NCBI GenBank assembly: GCA_015485035.1
Contig: WFUI01000119.1
Location: forward strand, 1-5,956
Reading direction: 5' to 3'
DNA: 5,956 nucleotides
Source: Mariprofundus sp.
Lineage (GTDB): Bacteria; Pseudomonadota; Zetaproteobacteria; Mariprofundales; Mariprofundaceae
The translations under genes and the position numbers were made by a program. Shown one piece after another: positions 1 to 5,956 of the stretch. The stretch's first letter is position 1, and each line of letters starts with the position of its first letter. The notes beneath the pieces were generated by a model. It made no database searches, had not been told where the DNA came from, and saw nothing but the letters and a program-made list of their open reading frames with translations.

Positions 1-1747
1 CACAAGGGTTACCCTGGTCATCAAGATATCCTTCCCTTAACAAATACAGATAGATATCCTGCGCTGCTTCCATCGGTGTAAGTCCCTCGGTATCGATACG
101 CAATTCCGGATGCTGGGGTACTTCATAGGGGTCACTGATCCCGGTAAACTCCGGTATCTCCCCACGGCGTGCCTTGGCATAAAGCCCTTTACGATCTCTT
201 GACTCACAGGCTTCCAGTGACGTTGCGACATGAATCTCAATAAAATCCCCATGCGGTTCTATCATCTCGCGCACCGACCGACGCATCTGCGTATAGGGCG
301 CAATCGGCGCACAAATCGCGATGCCGCGATTTTTCGTTATCTCGCTGGCTACGTAACCAATACGGTTTACATTCAGGTAACGGTGCTTCTTCGAAAAACC
401 CAGTTCACTGGACAGATGCTGGCGCACAATATCGCCATCAAGCAATGTCACCGGGCGCCCTCCAGCCTCGAGTAACTTGGCATAGATAATTTTTGCCAAT
501 GTTGACTTACCCGAACCGGAAAGCCCTGTGAAGAACAGTGTGAAACCCTGCTTGCTACGAGGCGGATAGGCTTTGCGCAATTCCTGCACGACTTCAGGGA
601 AGCTGAACCATGATGGAATATCCTCACCCTGACTCAGATCCTTCTTCAACCGTGCATCGGTATAATCGATGGCTTCCAGGCCTTCTTTTTCGATTACTGA
701 TGCTGGCAGAAACCGGTCTTTTGCCGGGACGTAGCGCATGGCCTCCACTGGTACAATTTCAATATCCAGCTCACTACCGAATGCTTCAAGCAGCTCGCGT
801 GATTGTTCCGGCTGGTAGAACTGATGTTCTTCACCATTACTACTGGCCGGTGGGTAGGCATGCTTTGGCCCGATAATCATGTGCGAACACCCATAGTTCT
901 GGCTCACAATGGCGTGCCACAGGGCTTCGCGTGGACCGGCCATACGCATCGCCAGAGGCAACAGCGACAACATGGCCAGGTTTTGCGGATAGTATTGACG
1001 GATTGCCTGGTAACAGCGCACGCGTGCGTAATAGTGCAGGTCACCGGGCTTGGTCATGCCGACAGTCGGATGGAGCAGTATGTGACCCTGTATATCCTTG
1101 GCAGCCTGCAGAGTGATATCCCGTTGTAACCGGTGCATAGGTTTTGACGTCTGGAAAGATACGACACGACGCCAGCCTTTCTTCCTGAACAGCGCCCGCA
1201 GTTCTTCCGGTGTATCCCAGAAACTTTCAAAATCATGGTGAACCGGTGACTGGATACCCTCGATCCGGCCGCTGATATAGAATGGCTTAACGACTTCGTG
1301 CAGGTAGCGTACACCCGGGTGGTCATCGGAGCTGGTGTTATACACTTTTTCGGCTTCGCGGGTCTTGTCCGGCTGCCAGATATCTTCGACGGTCAGCACC
1401 GCGGGCATAAAGCCCTCAGCATCACGCAGGGCGATTTTCGTGCCTTTTTCCAGCTTGCCGGCAAATGCCTCATCGACATCGAGCACTATGGGCACGGGCC
1501 ATACTGTGCCATCTGCCAGCCGAACATCATTTACCACGGCCTCATAATCCGCCTGGTTCATGAAACCGGTCAGGGGCGAAAATGCCCCATTCATCAACAA
1601 CTCAAGATCACACACCTGCCGTTGTGTGAGCGTCAGTGACGGGTACTGCTGGGACTCGGTTCTCAGCGATTCTGCCCTGTCCGGATCGACCAGCAGATTA
1701 ACCAGCCGCCCCCCATGAGGTTTTACGAAAAATTCGCTTGTTGCCAT
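1..1747 (-). CDS. cysC: Two-domain APS kinase with a degenerate N-terminal ATP-sulfurylase-like domain (3' end outside window)
   Basis: The frame is open from ATG at 1747 to the window edge, giving 582 codons with no stop. Residues 1-165 resemble the PUA-like N-terminal domain of ATP sulfurylase, about 170-385 the sulfurylase catalytic domain, and about 400-575 an APS kinase. The kinase looks intact: P-loop GLSGSGKS (408-415), LLDGD (435-439), the KGLYAKAR lid (520-527) and FTGISDPYEVP. It should phosphorylate APS with ATP to give PAPS in the cytoplasm. The sulfurylase part keeps HPTVGMTKPGD (226-236) and LLPLAMRMAGPRE, but its signatures read QTSKPMHRLQ (199-208) and GPKHA (293-297) instead of QxRNPxHxxH and GRDHA. 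ATP sulfurylase activity is therefore doubtful. An in-frame TGA two codons upstream rules out a longer N-terminus. The residue run after the kinase core suggests the true C-terminus lies close to the edge. The gene follows rfbB by 69 bp on the same strand. Domain identity is secure; catalytic loss in the first domain is inferred from the motifs. Confidence 0.95.
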   Translation of the reverse strand, partial: MATSEFFVKPHGGRLVNLLVDPDRAESLRTESQQYPSLTLTQRQVCDLELLMNGAFSPLTGFMNQADYEAVVNDVRLADGTVWPVPIVLDVDEAFAGKLEKGTKIALRDAEGFMPAVLTVEDIWQPDKTREAEKVYNTSSDDHPGVRYLHEVVKPFYISGRIEGIQSPVHHDFESFWDTPEELRALFRKKGWRRVVSFQTSKPMHRLQRDITLQAAKDIQGHILLHPTVGMTKPGDLHYYARVRCYQAIRQYYPQNLAMLSLLPLAMRMAGPREALWHAIVSQNYGCSHMIIGPKHAYPPASSNGEEHQFYQPEQSRELLEAFGSELDIEIVPVEAMRYVPAKDRFLPASVIEKEGLEAIDYTDARLKKDLSQGEDIPSWFSFPEVVQELRKAYPPRSKQGFTLFFTGLSGSGKSTLAKIIYAKLLEAGGRPVTLLDGDIVRQHLSSELGFSKKHRYLNVNRIGYVASEITKNRGIAICAPIAPYTQMRRSVREMIEPHGDFIEIHVATSLEACESRDRKGLYAKARRGEIPEFTGISDPYEVPQHPELRIDTEGLTPMEAAQDIYLYLLREGYLDDQGNPC

Positions 1748-1757
1748 TTGTCAGAAG

Positions 1758-1762
1758 CCTGC
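1758..1762 (-). promoter_or_regulatory. Weak ribosome binding site of the APS kinase gene
   Basis: GCAGG on the minus strand lies 10 bases before the ATG at 1747. It is a modest Shine-Dalgarno match, but nothing better is nearby. An in-frame TGA just upstream of the ATG supports this start. Confidence 0.4.
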
Positions 1763-1790
1763 ATTTTGTTACGTTATCCACAGCATGAAT

Positions 1791-1804
1791 AGCGGCGGGC
1801 CGCT
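1791..1804. repeat. Short GC-rich inverted repeat between rfbB and the APS kinase gene
   Basis: The bases AGCGG-CGGG-CCGCT form a perfect 5-bp stem with a 4-base loop (or 6 bp with a 2-base loop), 12 bases past the rfbB stop codon. On neither strand is it followed by a T-run, so it is not a classical intrinsic terminator. It could slow decay of the upstream rfb mRNA or cause partial attenuation between rhamnose and sulfate genes. It could also be chance, given how short it is. Confidence 0.4.
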
Positions 1805-1816
1805 GAAAACCTTAGC

Positions 1817-2869
1817 CTAATCAACATTATACTGCTGCCGATAATAATTTCTGTATTCACCGCTGCGCGCCCGTTCCACCCAGTCACGGTTCTCCAGGTA
1901 CCACTCGACCGTTTTGACAATACCGTCTTCAAAGCGGTGTTCCGGTGCCCAGCCCAGGCGCTGCATGAGTTTACCCGAATCAATCGCGTAGCGCCTGTCG
2001 TGACCCGGACGGTCCTTCACATAGGTAATCAGGTTTTCGCGGGGTGCGTAACCAGGGCGCAGTTCGTCCAGTGTCTGGCAGACGCGTTTGACGATATCGA
2101 TATTGGTCCACTCATTGCAGCCGCCGATATTGTAGGTTTCTCCGGGAATACCCTGGCTCAGGACAGTATCAATACCGCTGCAATGGTCTTCGACATATAG
2201 CCAGTCACGAATATTTTTGCCGTCACCATAGACCGGCAACGGCTTGCCCTCCAGTGCATTGATAATCACCAGCGGGATCAGCTTTTCGGGGAACTGGTAA
2301 GGCCCGTAGTTATTCGAGCAATTTGTGGTCAGGACTGGCAGGCCATAGGTGTGAAACCAGGCCCGCACCAGGTGATCCGAAGCCGCCTTGGACGCCGAGT
2401 AGGGGCTGTTGGGAGCAAAGGGTGTCTGTTCGGTAAACGGTGCATCGTCCGGCCCCAGTGAACCATACACTTCATCCGTTGACACATGCAGAAACCGGCA
2501 ATGCTCATCATTGCCCTGCCATGCAGCGCGGGCCGCTTCCAGCAAGGTGAAGGTCCCGTGGATATTGGTCTGCATGAAATCTTCAGGCCCGGTAATCGAG
2601 CGATCAACGTGTGATTCTGCCGCGAAATTAACCACTGTATCGACGCCTTCGTTGTCGAGTAACTGCCTGACCAGGCCGGCATCGTCGATACTTCCATGAG
2701 CAAACCGGTAGTTGGTATTCCCTTCCAGCCCTGCCACATTATCCGGATTGCCTGCATAGGTCAGGGCATCCAGGTTGATAATACGATCATCGGAATGATG
2801 TTTTACCCAGTAATGGATAAAGTTCGCACCGATGAATCCGGCACCACCCGTGACCAGCAGCGTCCTCAT
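1817..2869 (-). CDS. rfbB: dTDP-glucose 4,6-dehydratase (RmlB)
   Basis: A 350-residue protein, close to the usual 350-360 for the family. It is a cytoplasmic extended short-chain dehydrogenase/reductase that uses tightly bound NAD+ to convert dTDP-D-glucose to dTDP-4-keto-6-deoxy-D-glucose, the second step of dTDP-L-rhamnose synthesis. Visible motifs are the nucleotide-binding TGGAGFIG (7-14), NFAAESHVDRS (81-91), the catalytic STDEVYG with Thr131-Asp132-Glu133, and YSASK with Tyr157 and Lys161. The substrate-binding NNYGPYQFPEKLIP and the DWLYVEDHC segment follow. All key residues are present. The start overlaps the rfbD stop by 4 bases (ATGA), so translation is probably coupled. The DEVYG triad and YxxxK support RmlB over UDP-glucose 4-epimerase (GalE), and the rml context agrees. 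It is last of the four rhamnose genes in transcription order. Confidence 0.97.
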   Translation of the reverse strand: MRTLLVTGGAGFIGANFIHYWVKHHSDDRIINLDALTYAGNPDNVAGLEGNTNYRFAHGSIDDAGLVRQLLDNEGVDTVVNFAAESHVDRSITGPEDFMQTNIHGTFTLLEAARAAWQGNDEHCRFLHVSTDEVYGSLGPDDAPFTEQTPFAPNSPYSASKAASDHLVRAWFHTYGLPVLTTNCSNNYGPYQFPEKLIPLVIINALEGKPLPVYGDGKNIRDWLYVEDHCSGIDTVLSQGIPGETYNIGGCNEWTNIDIVKRVCQTLDELRPGYAPRENLITYVKDRPGHDRRYAIDSGKLMQRLGWAPEHRFEDGIVKTVEWYLENRDWVERARSGEYRNYYRQQYNVD

Positions 2870-3729
2870 GATGCATTTTCCCTCAGCATGTTCCGCAGAC
2901 TTTCGCGCCAGTGTGGTATGTCAAGCGCGAGTATCTTGCGCATCTTTTCTTTGCTTAAAATAGAATAGGTCGGGCGCTGTGCCGCAGAGGGCCACTGACT
3001 GCTGGGGATAGGATGTAGCTTCTCGGCCTTCACCGGGTACCCGAGCGTTGGTGCCACTGAAAGGATCTCATGGGCCAGGTCATACCAGGAAGCCACGCCT
3101 TCATTGGTATAGTGGTAAATGCCATTTGCATGCTTTTCCATGAGGACCTGCATGGCGCCGACAATATCCTGCGTCCAGGTAGGGGTACCGATCTGATCAT
3201 CCACCACACGTAACTCTTCTCTTTCCGACATCAGGCGCAGCATGGTTTTGACGAAATTGTTGCCGTGCGCGCCATACACCCAGGCGGTTCGCAAAATCAG
3301 CGGCTCGGACAAAACATCCATCACAGCCTGTTCACCTTCCCATTTGGATCGGCCATAGACACTCAAGGCGTCACCCTTGTCATTCTCCCGGTATGGCGTA
3401 GCCTGTTTGCCACCAAAAATGAAATCCGTCGAAACGTGCAATAACCGGCTGTTGCTCTGCTGCGCCCCCAATGCAATGGCCCGTGCAGCATCACGGTTCA
3501 CCGTGAAGGCAAGTTCCTCTTCCTCTTCTGCCTTGTCCACTTGTGTATAGGCTGCACAATTGATGATCCAGTCAGCCCGGTATGTTGCAATCACATCGGC
3601 TATATCACCGGATGATGCAAGGTCAAGATCGCCACGACCAATACCGGTTACGTCATGTCCTGATGCAGTAAAGGCAAGTACGGCTTCACGCCCCAGCTGC
3701 CCCCCTGCGCCGGTTACCAGAAGTTTCAT
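2866..3729 (-). CDS. rfbD: dTDP-4-dehydrorhamnose reductase (RmlD)
   Basis: A 287-residue protein, within the normal range for RmlD (about 280-300). It catalyses the last step of the pathway, NAD(P)H-dependent reduction of dTDP-4-keto-L-rhamnose to dTDP-L-rhamnose, in the cytoplasm. The Rossmann motif GAGGQLG is at residues 7-13. CAAYTQVDKAEEE (58-70) is the conserved family segment. STDFIFGG (100-107) holds the catalytic Thr, and YGRSK gives Tyr125 and Lys129. VDDQIGTPTW (176-185) is a typical RmlD C-terminal-domain motif. The ATG overlaps the rfbC stop codon by 4 bases, and the TGA overlaps the rfbB ATG in the same way. A GGGCAGG stretch just upstream may serve as its ribosome binding site. 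Nothing looks missing or truncated. Confidence 0.96.
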   Translation of the reverse strand: MKLLVTGAGGQLGREAVLAFTASGHDVTGIGRGDLDLASSGDIADVIATYRADWIINCAAYTQVDKAEEEEELAFTVNRDAARAIALGAQQSNSRLLHVSTDFIFGGKQATPYRENDKGDALSVYGRSKWEGEQAVMDVLSEPLILRTAWVYGAHGNNFVKTMLRLMSEREELRVVDDQIGTPTWTQDIVGAMQVLMEKHANGIYHYTNEGVASWYDLAHEILSVAPTLGYPVKAEKLHPIPSSQWPSAAQRPTYSILSKEKMRKILALDIPHWRESLRNMLRENAS

Positions 3730-4286
3730 TGCCTGCCCTGGTACACCGGCAGGACATCAGTCATTGCATCCAGGTGACTATTGGCGGCATCTTTTTCGGA
3801 AATAATAAAGTCACCCTCTGGCCAGTCAATACCAATGGCCGGGTCATTCCACAAAATTCCATGCTCGTCCTGCGGTGCGTAATAATCCGTACACTTATAA
3901 AGAAAATCTGCCAACTCGCTCATAACACAGTAACCATGTGCAAAGCCGGGGGGAATGTAGAGCTGATGACCATTATCAGCGGACAATTCGGTACTCACCC
4001 ATTGCCCGAAAGTGGGTGAGCCAGTGCGAATGTCAACGGCCACGTCCAGCACAGAGCCTGTAACGACTCTGACAAGCTTACCCTGTGGCTGGTGCAGCTG
4101 ATAATGCAGGCCACGCAGCACACCTTGACCCGATCGCGAGTGGTTATCCTGCACGAAGTCCACCATCAGACCATGGTCTGCAAATTTCCGCTTGTGCCAG
4201 GATTCCATGAAAAAGCCCCGTTTGTCGCCATAGACATCCGGTTCGATTAACAATACCTCCGGGATCTGCATTGGAGCAATTTTCAT
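3726..4286 (-). CDS. rfbC: dTDP-4-dehydrorhamnose 3,5-epimerase (RmlC)
   Basis: A 186-residue cupin-type epimerase of normal length (about 180-190). It inverts C3 and C5 of dTDP-4-keto-6-deoxy-D-glucose to give dTDP-4-keto-L-rhamnose, the third pathway step, and family members act as dimers. The family signature FVQDNHSRS is at residues 44-52, followed by GVLRGLHYQ (55-63) with the catalytic His61. Lys70 in QGKLVRV, Tyr130 in FLYKCTDYY and Asp166 in SEKD match the other active-site positions known for Rml[10 protein letters not shown] (111-119) is the conserved cupin strand. The full set supports a true 3,5-epimerase rather than a 3- or 5-only epimerase. The ATG overlaps the rfbA stop codon (CTATGAAA), and no clear Shine-Dalgarno is seen. 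It probably depends on translational coupling with rfbA. Confidence 0.96.
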   Translation of the reverse strand: MKIAPMQIPEVLLIEPDVYGDKRGFFMESWHKRKFADHGLMVDFVQDNHSRSGQGVLRGLHYQLHQPQGKLVRVVTGSVLDVAVDIRTGSPTFGQWVSTELSADNGHQLYIPPGFAHGYCVMSELADFLYKCTDYYAPQDEHGILWNDPAIGIDWPEGDFIISEKDAANSHLDAMTDVLPVYQGRQ

Positions 4287-5164
4287 AGAAACTTTTCGGC
4301 ATCTTCAAGCAGATCGAGCAGGTAGCGCCCGTAACCGCTTTTCTCCAGCGGCTTTGCCAGAGCTCTGAGCTCTTCTTCGGTGATATAACCCATACGGTAG
4401 GCAATCTCTTCAATGCAGGAGACTTTCAACCCCTGCCGCTGTTCTACGGTCTCAATAAAATTGGCAGCCTGCAACAATGACTCGTGCGTGCCTGTATCCA
4501 GCCACGCTGTACCCCGACCCAGTTTCTCAACGTGCAGATTGCCTTGCGCAAGGTAGTGTGAATTTATATCGGTGATTTCAAGCTCGCCGCGTTCAGAAGG
4601 ACTGAGACCGGCGGCAATATCCACCACTTGATTATCATAAAAATACAAGCCGGTTACGGCATAGTGCGAACGTGTGTGTGTTGGCTTTTCCTCAATAGAC
4701 ACCGCTTGACCTTCGGGATCGAACTCAACGACACCATATCGTTCAGGATCTCGTACCCGGTAGGCGAATACTGTGGCGCCGGTTTTCTGCTGCGCTGCAC
4801 GCTTCAGGTTGGTGCCCAACCCATGCCCATAGAAAATATTATCGCCCAGAACCAGACAGCAGCCGGATTGGCCAATGAATTCTTTACCAATAATAAATGC
4901 CTGCGCCAGACCTTCCGGCCGCAGCTGAATCGCATAGTGAATATCCAGCCCAAACTGATTGCCATCACCCAGCAGGCGCTGGAAAGACCCACGGTCCTCC
5001 GGCGTAGTGATGACAAGAATTTCCCGAATCCCGGCCAGCATCAGCGTGGACAACGGGTAGTAAATCATTGGCTTGTCATAAACGGGCATCAATTGCTTAC
5101 TAACCGCACGTGTCAGTGGATGCAATCGAGTACCGGCGCCGCCAGCAAGTACAATGCCTTTCAT
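4283..5164 (-). CDS. rfbA: Glucose-1-phosphate thymidylyltransferase (RmlA)
   Basis: A 293-residue protein, the same size as well-studied RmlA enzymes. It joins dTTP and alpha-D-glucose-1-phosphate to give dTDP-glucose and pyrophosphate, the committed step of rhamnose-donor synthesis. In known family members it is feedback-inhibited by dTDP-L-rhamnose. The nucleotidyltransferase signature [11 protein letters not shown] is at residues 8-18, [20 protein letters not shown] at 23-42, and the metal-binding LGDN with Asp108 at 106-109. EEKP (158-161), GELEITD (193-199) and [13 protein letters not shown], with Asp223, complete the active site. The start is fixed because an in-frame TGA sits directly before the ATG and the Rossmann strand begins at residue 3. 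No convincing Shine-Dalgarno precedes it. It is first in the operon, so the operon promoter should lie in the 257-bp gap upstream. Confidence 0.97.
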   Translation of the reverse strand: MKGIVLAGGAGTRLHPLTRAVSKQLMPVYDKPMIYYPLSTLMLAGIREILVITTPEDRGSFQRLLGDGNQFGLDIHYAIQLRPEGLAQAFIIGKEFIGQSGCCLVLGDNIFYGHGLGTNLKRAAQQKTGATVFAYRVRDPERYGVVEFDPEGQAVSIEEKPTHTRSHYAVTGLYFYDNQVVDIAAGLSPSERGELEITDINSHYLAQGNLHVEKLGRGTAWLDTGTHESLLQAANFIETVEQRQGLKVSCIEEIAYRMGYITEEELRALAKPLEKSGYGRYLLDLLEDAEKFL

Positions 5165-5199
5165 TCAGAGAGTTGGTGTAGTTAACATGAATACCCGGC

Positions 5200-5229
5200 A
5201 TTGTATCGAAACCCAACTATGGATGTTAG
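5200..5229 (-). promoter_or_regulatory. Candidate sigma-70-type promoter of the rfb operon
   Basis: On the minus strand, CTAACA (5229-5224, four of six matches to TTGACA) is followed after 18 bases by TACAAT (5205-5200, five of six matches to TATAAT). Transcription would begin near 5193, leaving a leader of about 30 bases before the rfbA ATG. Position and orientation fit, but the -35 box is weak and other starts in this gap are possible. Confidence 0.4.
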
Positions 5230-5353
5230 CCAGGCAGTAAAAATATACTTTCCTCGGCAAATTGCGTGCCACAAACCCATGAAGAATGCGCACTCCTGGC
5301 AACCTTACTCTGATAGAAAAGTCCGTCAGGCACTATCCATTATTCATGAAACC

Positions 5354-5382
5354 TTTAACCCTGCCATCTGTACAAGTATGCT
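5354..5382 (+). promoter_or_regulatory. Weak candidate promoter for the divergent membrane-protein gene
   Basis: TTTAAC (5354-5359, three of six) and TATGCT (5377-5382, four of six) are 17 bases apart, about 40 bases before the ATG at 5422. The match is poor and could be chance. It is listed because it is the best-placed pair seen by eye. Confidence 0.2.
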
Positions 5383-5421
5383 TACACAAAATTACAAATC
5401 CCGGAAGCAGGTGCAAAGCTT

Positions 5422-5956
5422 ATGCATTTTCTAATACGAGGAGTTCTGGGGGTCTGCGCCATACTGTTATTGTTCGTCACCTACCTGGTATGGAATAACA
5501 ATCGCACAGTCCCTCCGACGGAAATGAACCAGCTGAACACTTCTCTCGAGAACGGTGTTCAATGGCTGAAAACCCGTGAACAAAGCATCCTGGGCAACCA
5601 GAACCCGATGCTCTGGCACCTGGTACAAAAGGCAGGGCAGGTTTCAGGTGACCCACGCCTGACCGCCCTGTTCCGTGCCTATGAAAAACGTTACCTGGAC
5701 AACAACCCCAACAATGTCTGGCGCCCGCTCTTCAAGCCTGGCTCATGGGTGCCGGTACGCTTTGACGATATTGCCACTTTCCCCTACTACAACTGGCATT
5801 TTATCTACGCATCCACCTGTGACCGTGACCTGGGAGAGAGACCGGAAATTGCGGCCCAGAACGAACCAGATTTCTGTGACCGATATCCATTGCGACCCGC
5901 CTGCGTCACTCACCAAATGATGGGGCTGTTGTTATTGAAGCGTTCGAAATGTGGCG
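5422..5956 (+). CDS. Membrane-anchored protein of unknown function (3' end outside window)
   Basis: The frame is open from ATG 5422 to the window edge, giving 178 codons without a stop. I do not recognise the family. Residues 5-24 form one hydrophobic segment (GVLGVCAILLLFVTYLVW) after a short MHFLIR start, fitting a signal anchor or uncleaved signal peptide, with the rest outside the cytoplasmic membrane. The exported part looks helical at first (about 35-92, with Trp48 and Trp65). An aromatic-rich stretch follows (NVWRPLFKPGSWVPVRF, then FPYYNWHFIY at 120-129). Four cysteines at 133, 152, 161 and 177 could form disulfides. The membrane segment directly after the ATG and a GCAGG 10 bases upstream support this start. 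It is divergent from the rhamnose operon, so a cell-envelope or glycan role is possible, but the sequence shows no catalytic motif I can name. Confidence 0.8.
   Translation, partial: MHFLIRGVLGVCAILLLFVTYLVWNNNRTVPPTEMNQLNTSLENGVQWLKTREQSILGNQNPMLWHLVQKAGQVSGDPRLTALFRAYEKRYLDNNPNNVWRPLFKPGSWVPVRFDDIATFPYYNWHFIYASTCDRDLGERPEIAAQNEPDFCDRYPLRPACVTHQMMGLLLLKRSKCG

Larger units (their letters stand above)
5165..5421. other. Divergent intergenic region between rfbA and a membrane-protein gene
   Basis: These 257 bases separate two outward-facing genes and should hold both promoters. The stretch is richer in A and T than the flanking genes. I see no convincing coding frame, tRNA, or terminator-like hairpin with a T-run. 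I found no match to the ops/JUMPstart element (GGCGGTAGC core) known upstream of some polysaccharide operons. Reading frames across it lack a good ribosome binding site and a recognisable product. Confidence 0.7.

Noticed and set aside
1054..1326. Short frames on both strands within 1-1747, which could suggest a broken sulfurylase gene
   Set aside because: Translating the minus strand from ATG 1747 gives one uninterrupted 582-codon frame to the window edge. The short frames are shadows, and the gene is not frameshifted.
1791..1804. Intrinsic terminator after rfbB
   Set aside because: The stem is only 5-6 bp and no T-run follows on either strand, so a classical terminator is not supported.
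4628..5185. A long plus-strand open frame (185 codons) opposite rfbA
   Set aside because: It is antisense to a fully convincing rfbA gene, and its translation shows no domain or ordered composition. It is a shadow of rfbA codon usage.
5165..5421. ops/JUMPstart antitermination element upstream of the polysaccharide operon
   Set aside because: No GGCGGTAGC-like core was found on either strand in this gap.
5201..5434. A 77-codon plus-strand open frame in the intergenic region
   Set aside because: It overlaps the start of the membrane-protein gene in another frame, has no good ribosome binding site and looks like no known protein. It covers the expected promoter region.

Overview
The window looks like chromosomal DNA from a gammaproteobacterium or close relative. 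It has moderate GC, tight operons and proteobacterial-type Rml proteins. A two-domain ATP-sulfurylase-like/APS kinase fusion recalls those of sulfur-oxidising and environmental proteobacteria. The taxonomic call is inference from protein style only. No mobile element, RNA gene or CRISPR array is visible.

Layout. From 5164 down to 1817 the minus strand carries a complete dTDP-L-rhamnose pathway in the transcription order rfbA-rfbC-rfbD-rfbB. All three junctions are 4-base ATGA overlaps, so the genes are almost certainly one translationally coupled operon. After a 69-bp gap holding a short GC-rich inverted repeat, the same strand continues at 1747 into a sulfate-activation gene that runs off the left edge after 582 codons. 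On the other side of rfbA, a 257-bp non-coding region (5165-5421) separates the operon from a divergent plus-strand gene. That gene encodes a membrane-anchored protein I do not recognise and is cut by the right edge.

How the genes work together. RmlA, RmlB, RmlC and RmlD convert glucose-1-phosphate and dTTP to dTDP-L-rhamnose, the donor for rhamnose in O-antigen, capsule, exopolysaccharide or glycolipid. The downstream fusion protein has an intact-looking APS kinase domain, which makes PAPS, the sulfate donor of sulfotransferases. A rhamnose-donor operon beside a PAPS-forming enzyme suggests a locus for a sulfated, rhamnose-containing surface glycan. This is inference: no glycosyltransferase or sulfotransferase lies inside the window.

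Most notable point. The N-terminal ATP-sulfurylase domain of the fusion keeps the family scaffold but has lost key residues in both signature motifs (QTSKPMHRLQ for QxRNPxHxxH, and GPKHA for GRDHA). It is probably a non-catalytic sulfurylase-like domain on an active APS kinase. As I recall, this resembles the Thiobacillus denitrificans two-domain APS kinase reported to lack sulfurylase activity. The usual label 'bifunctional sulfate adenylyltransferase/APS kinase' would then be wrong for this protein.
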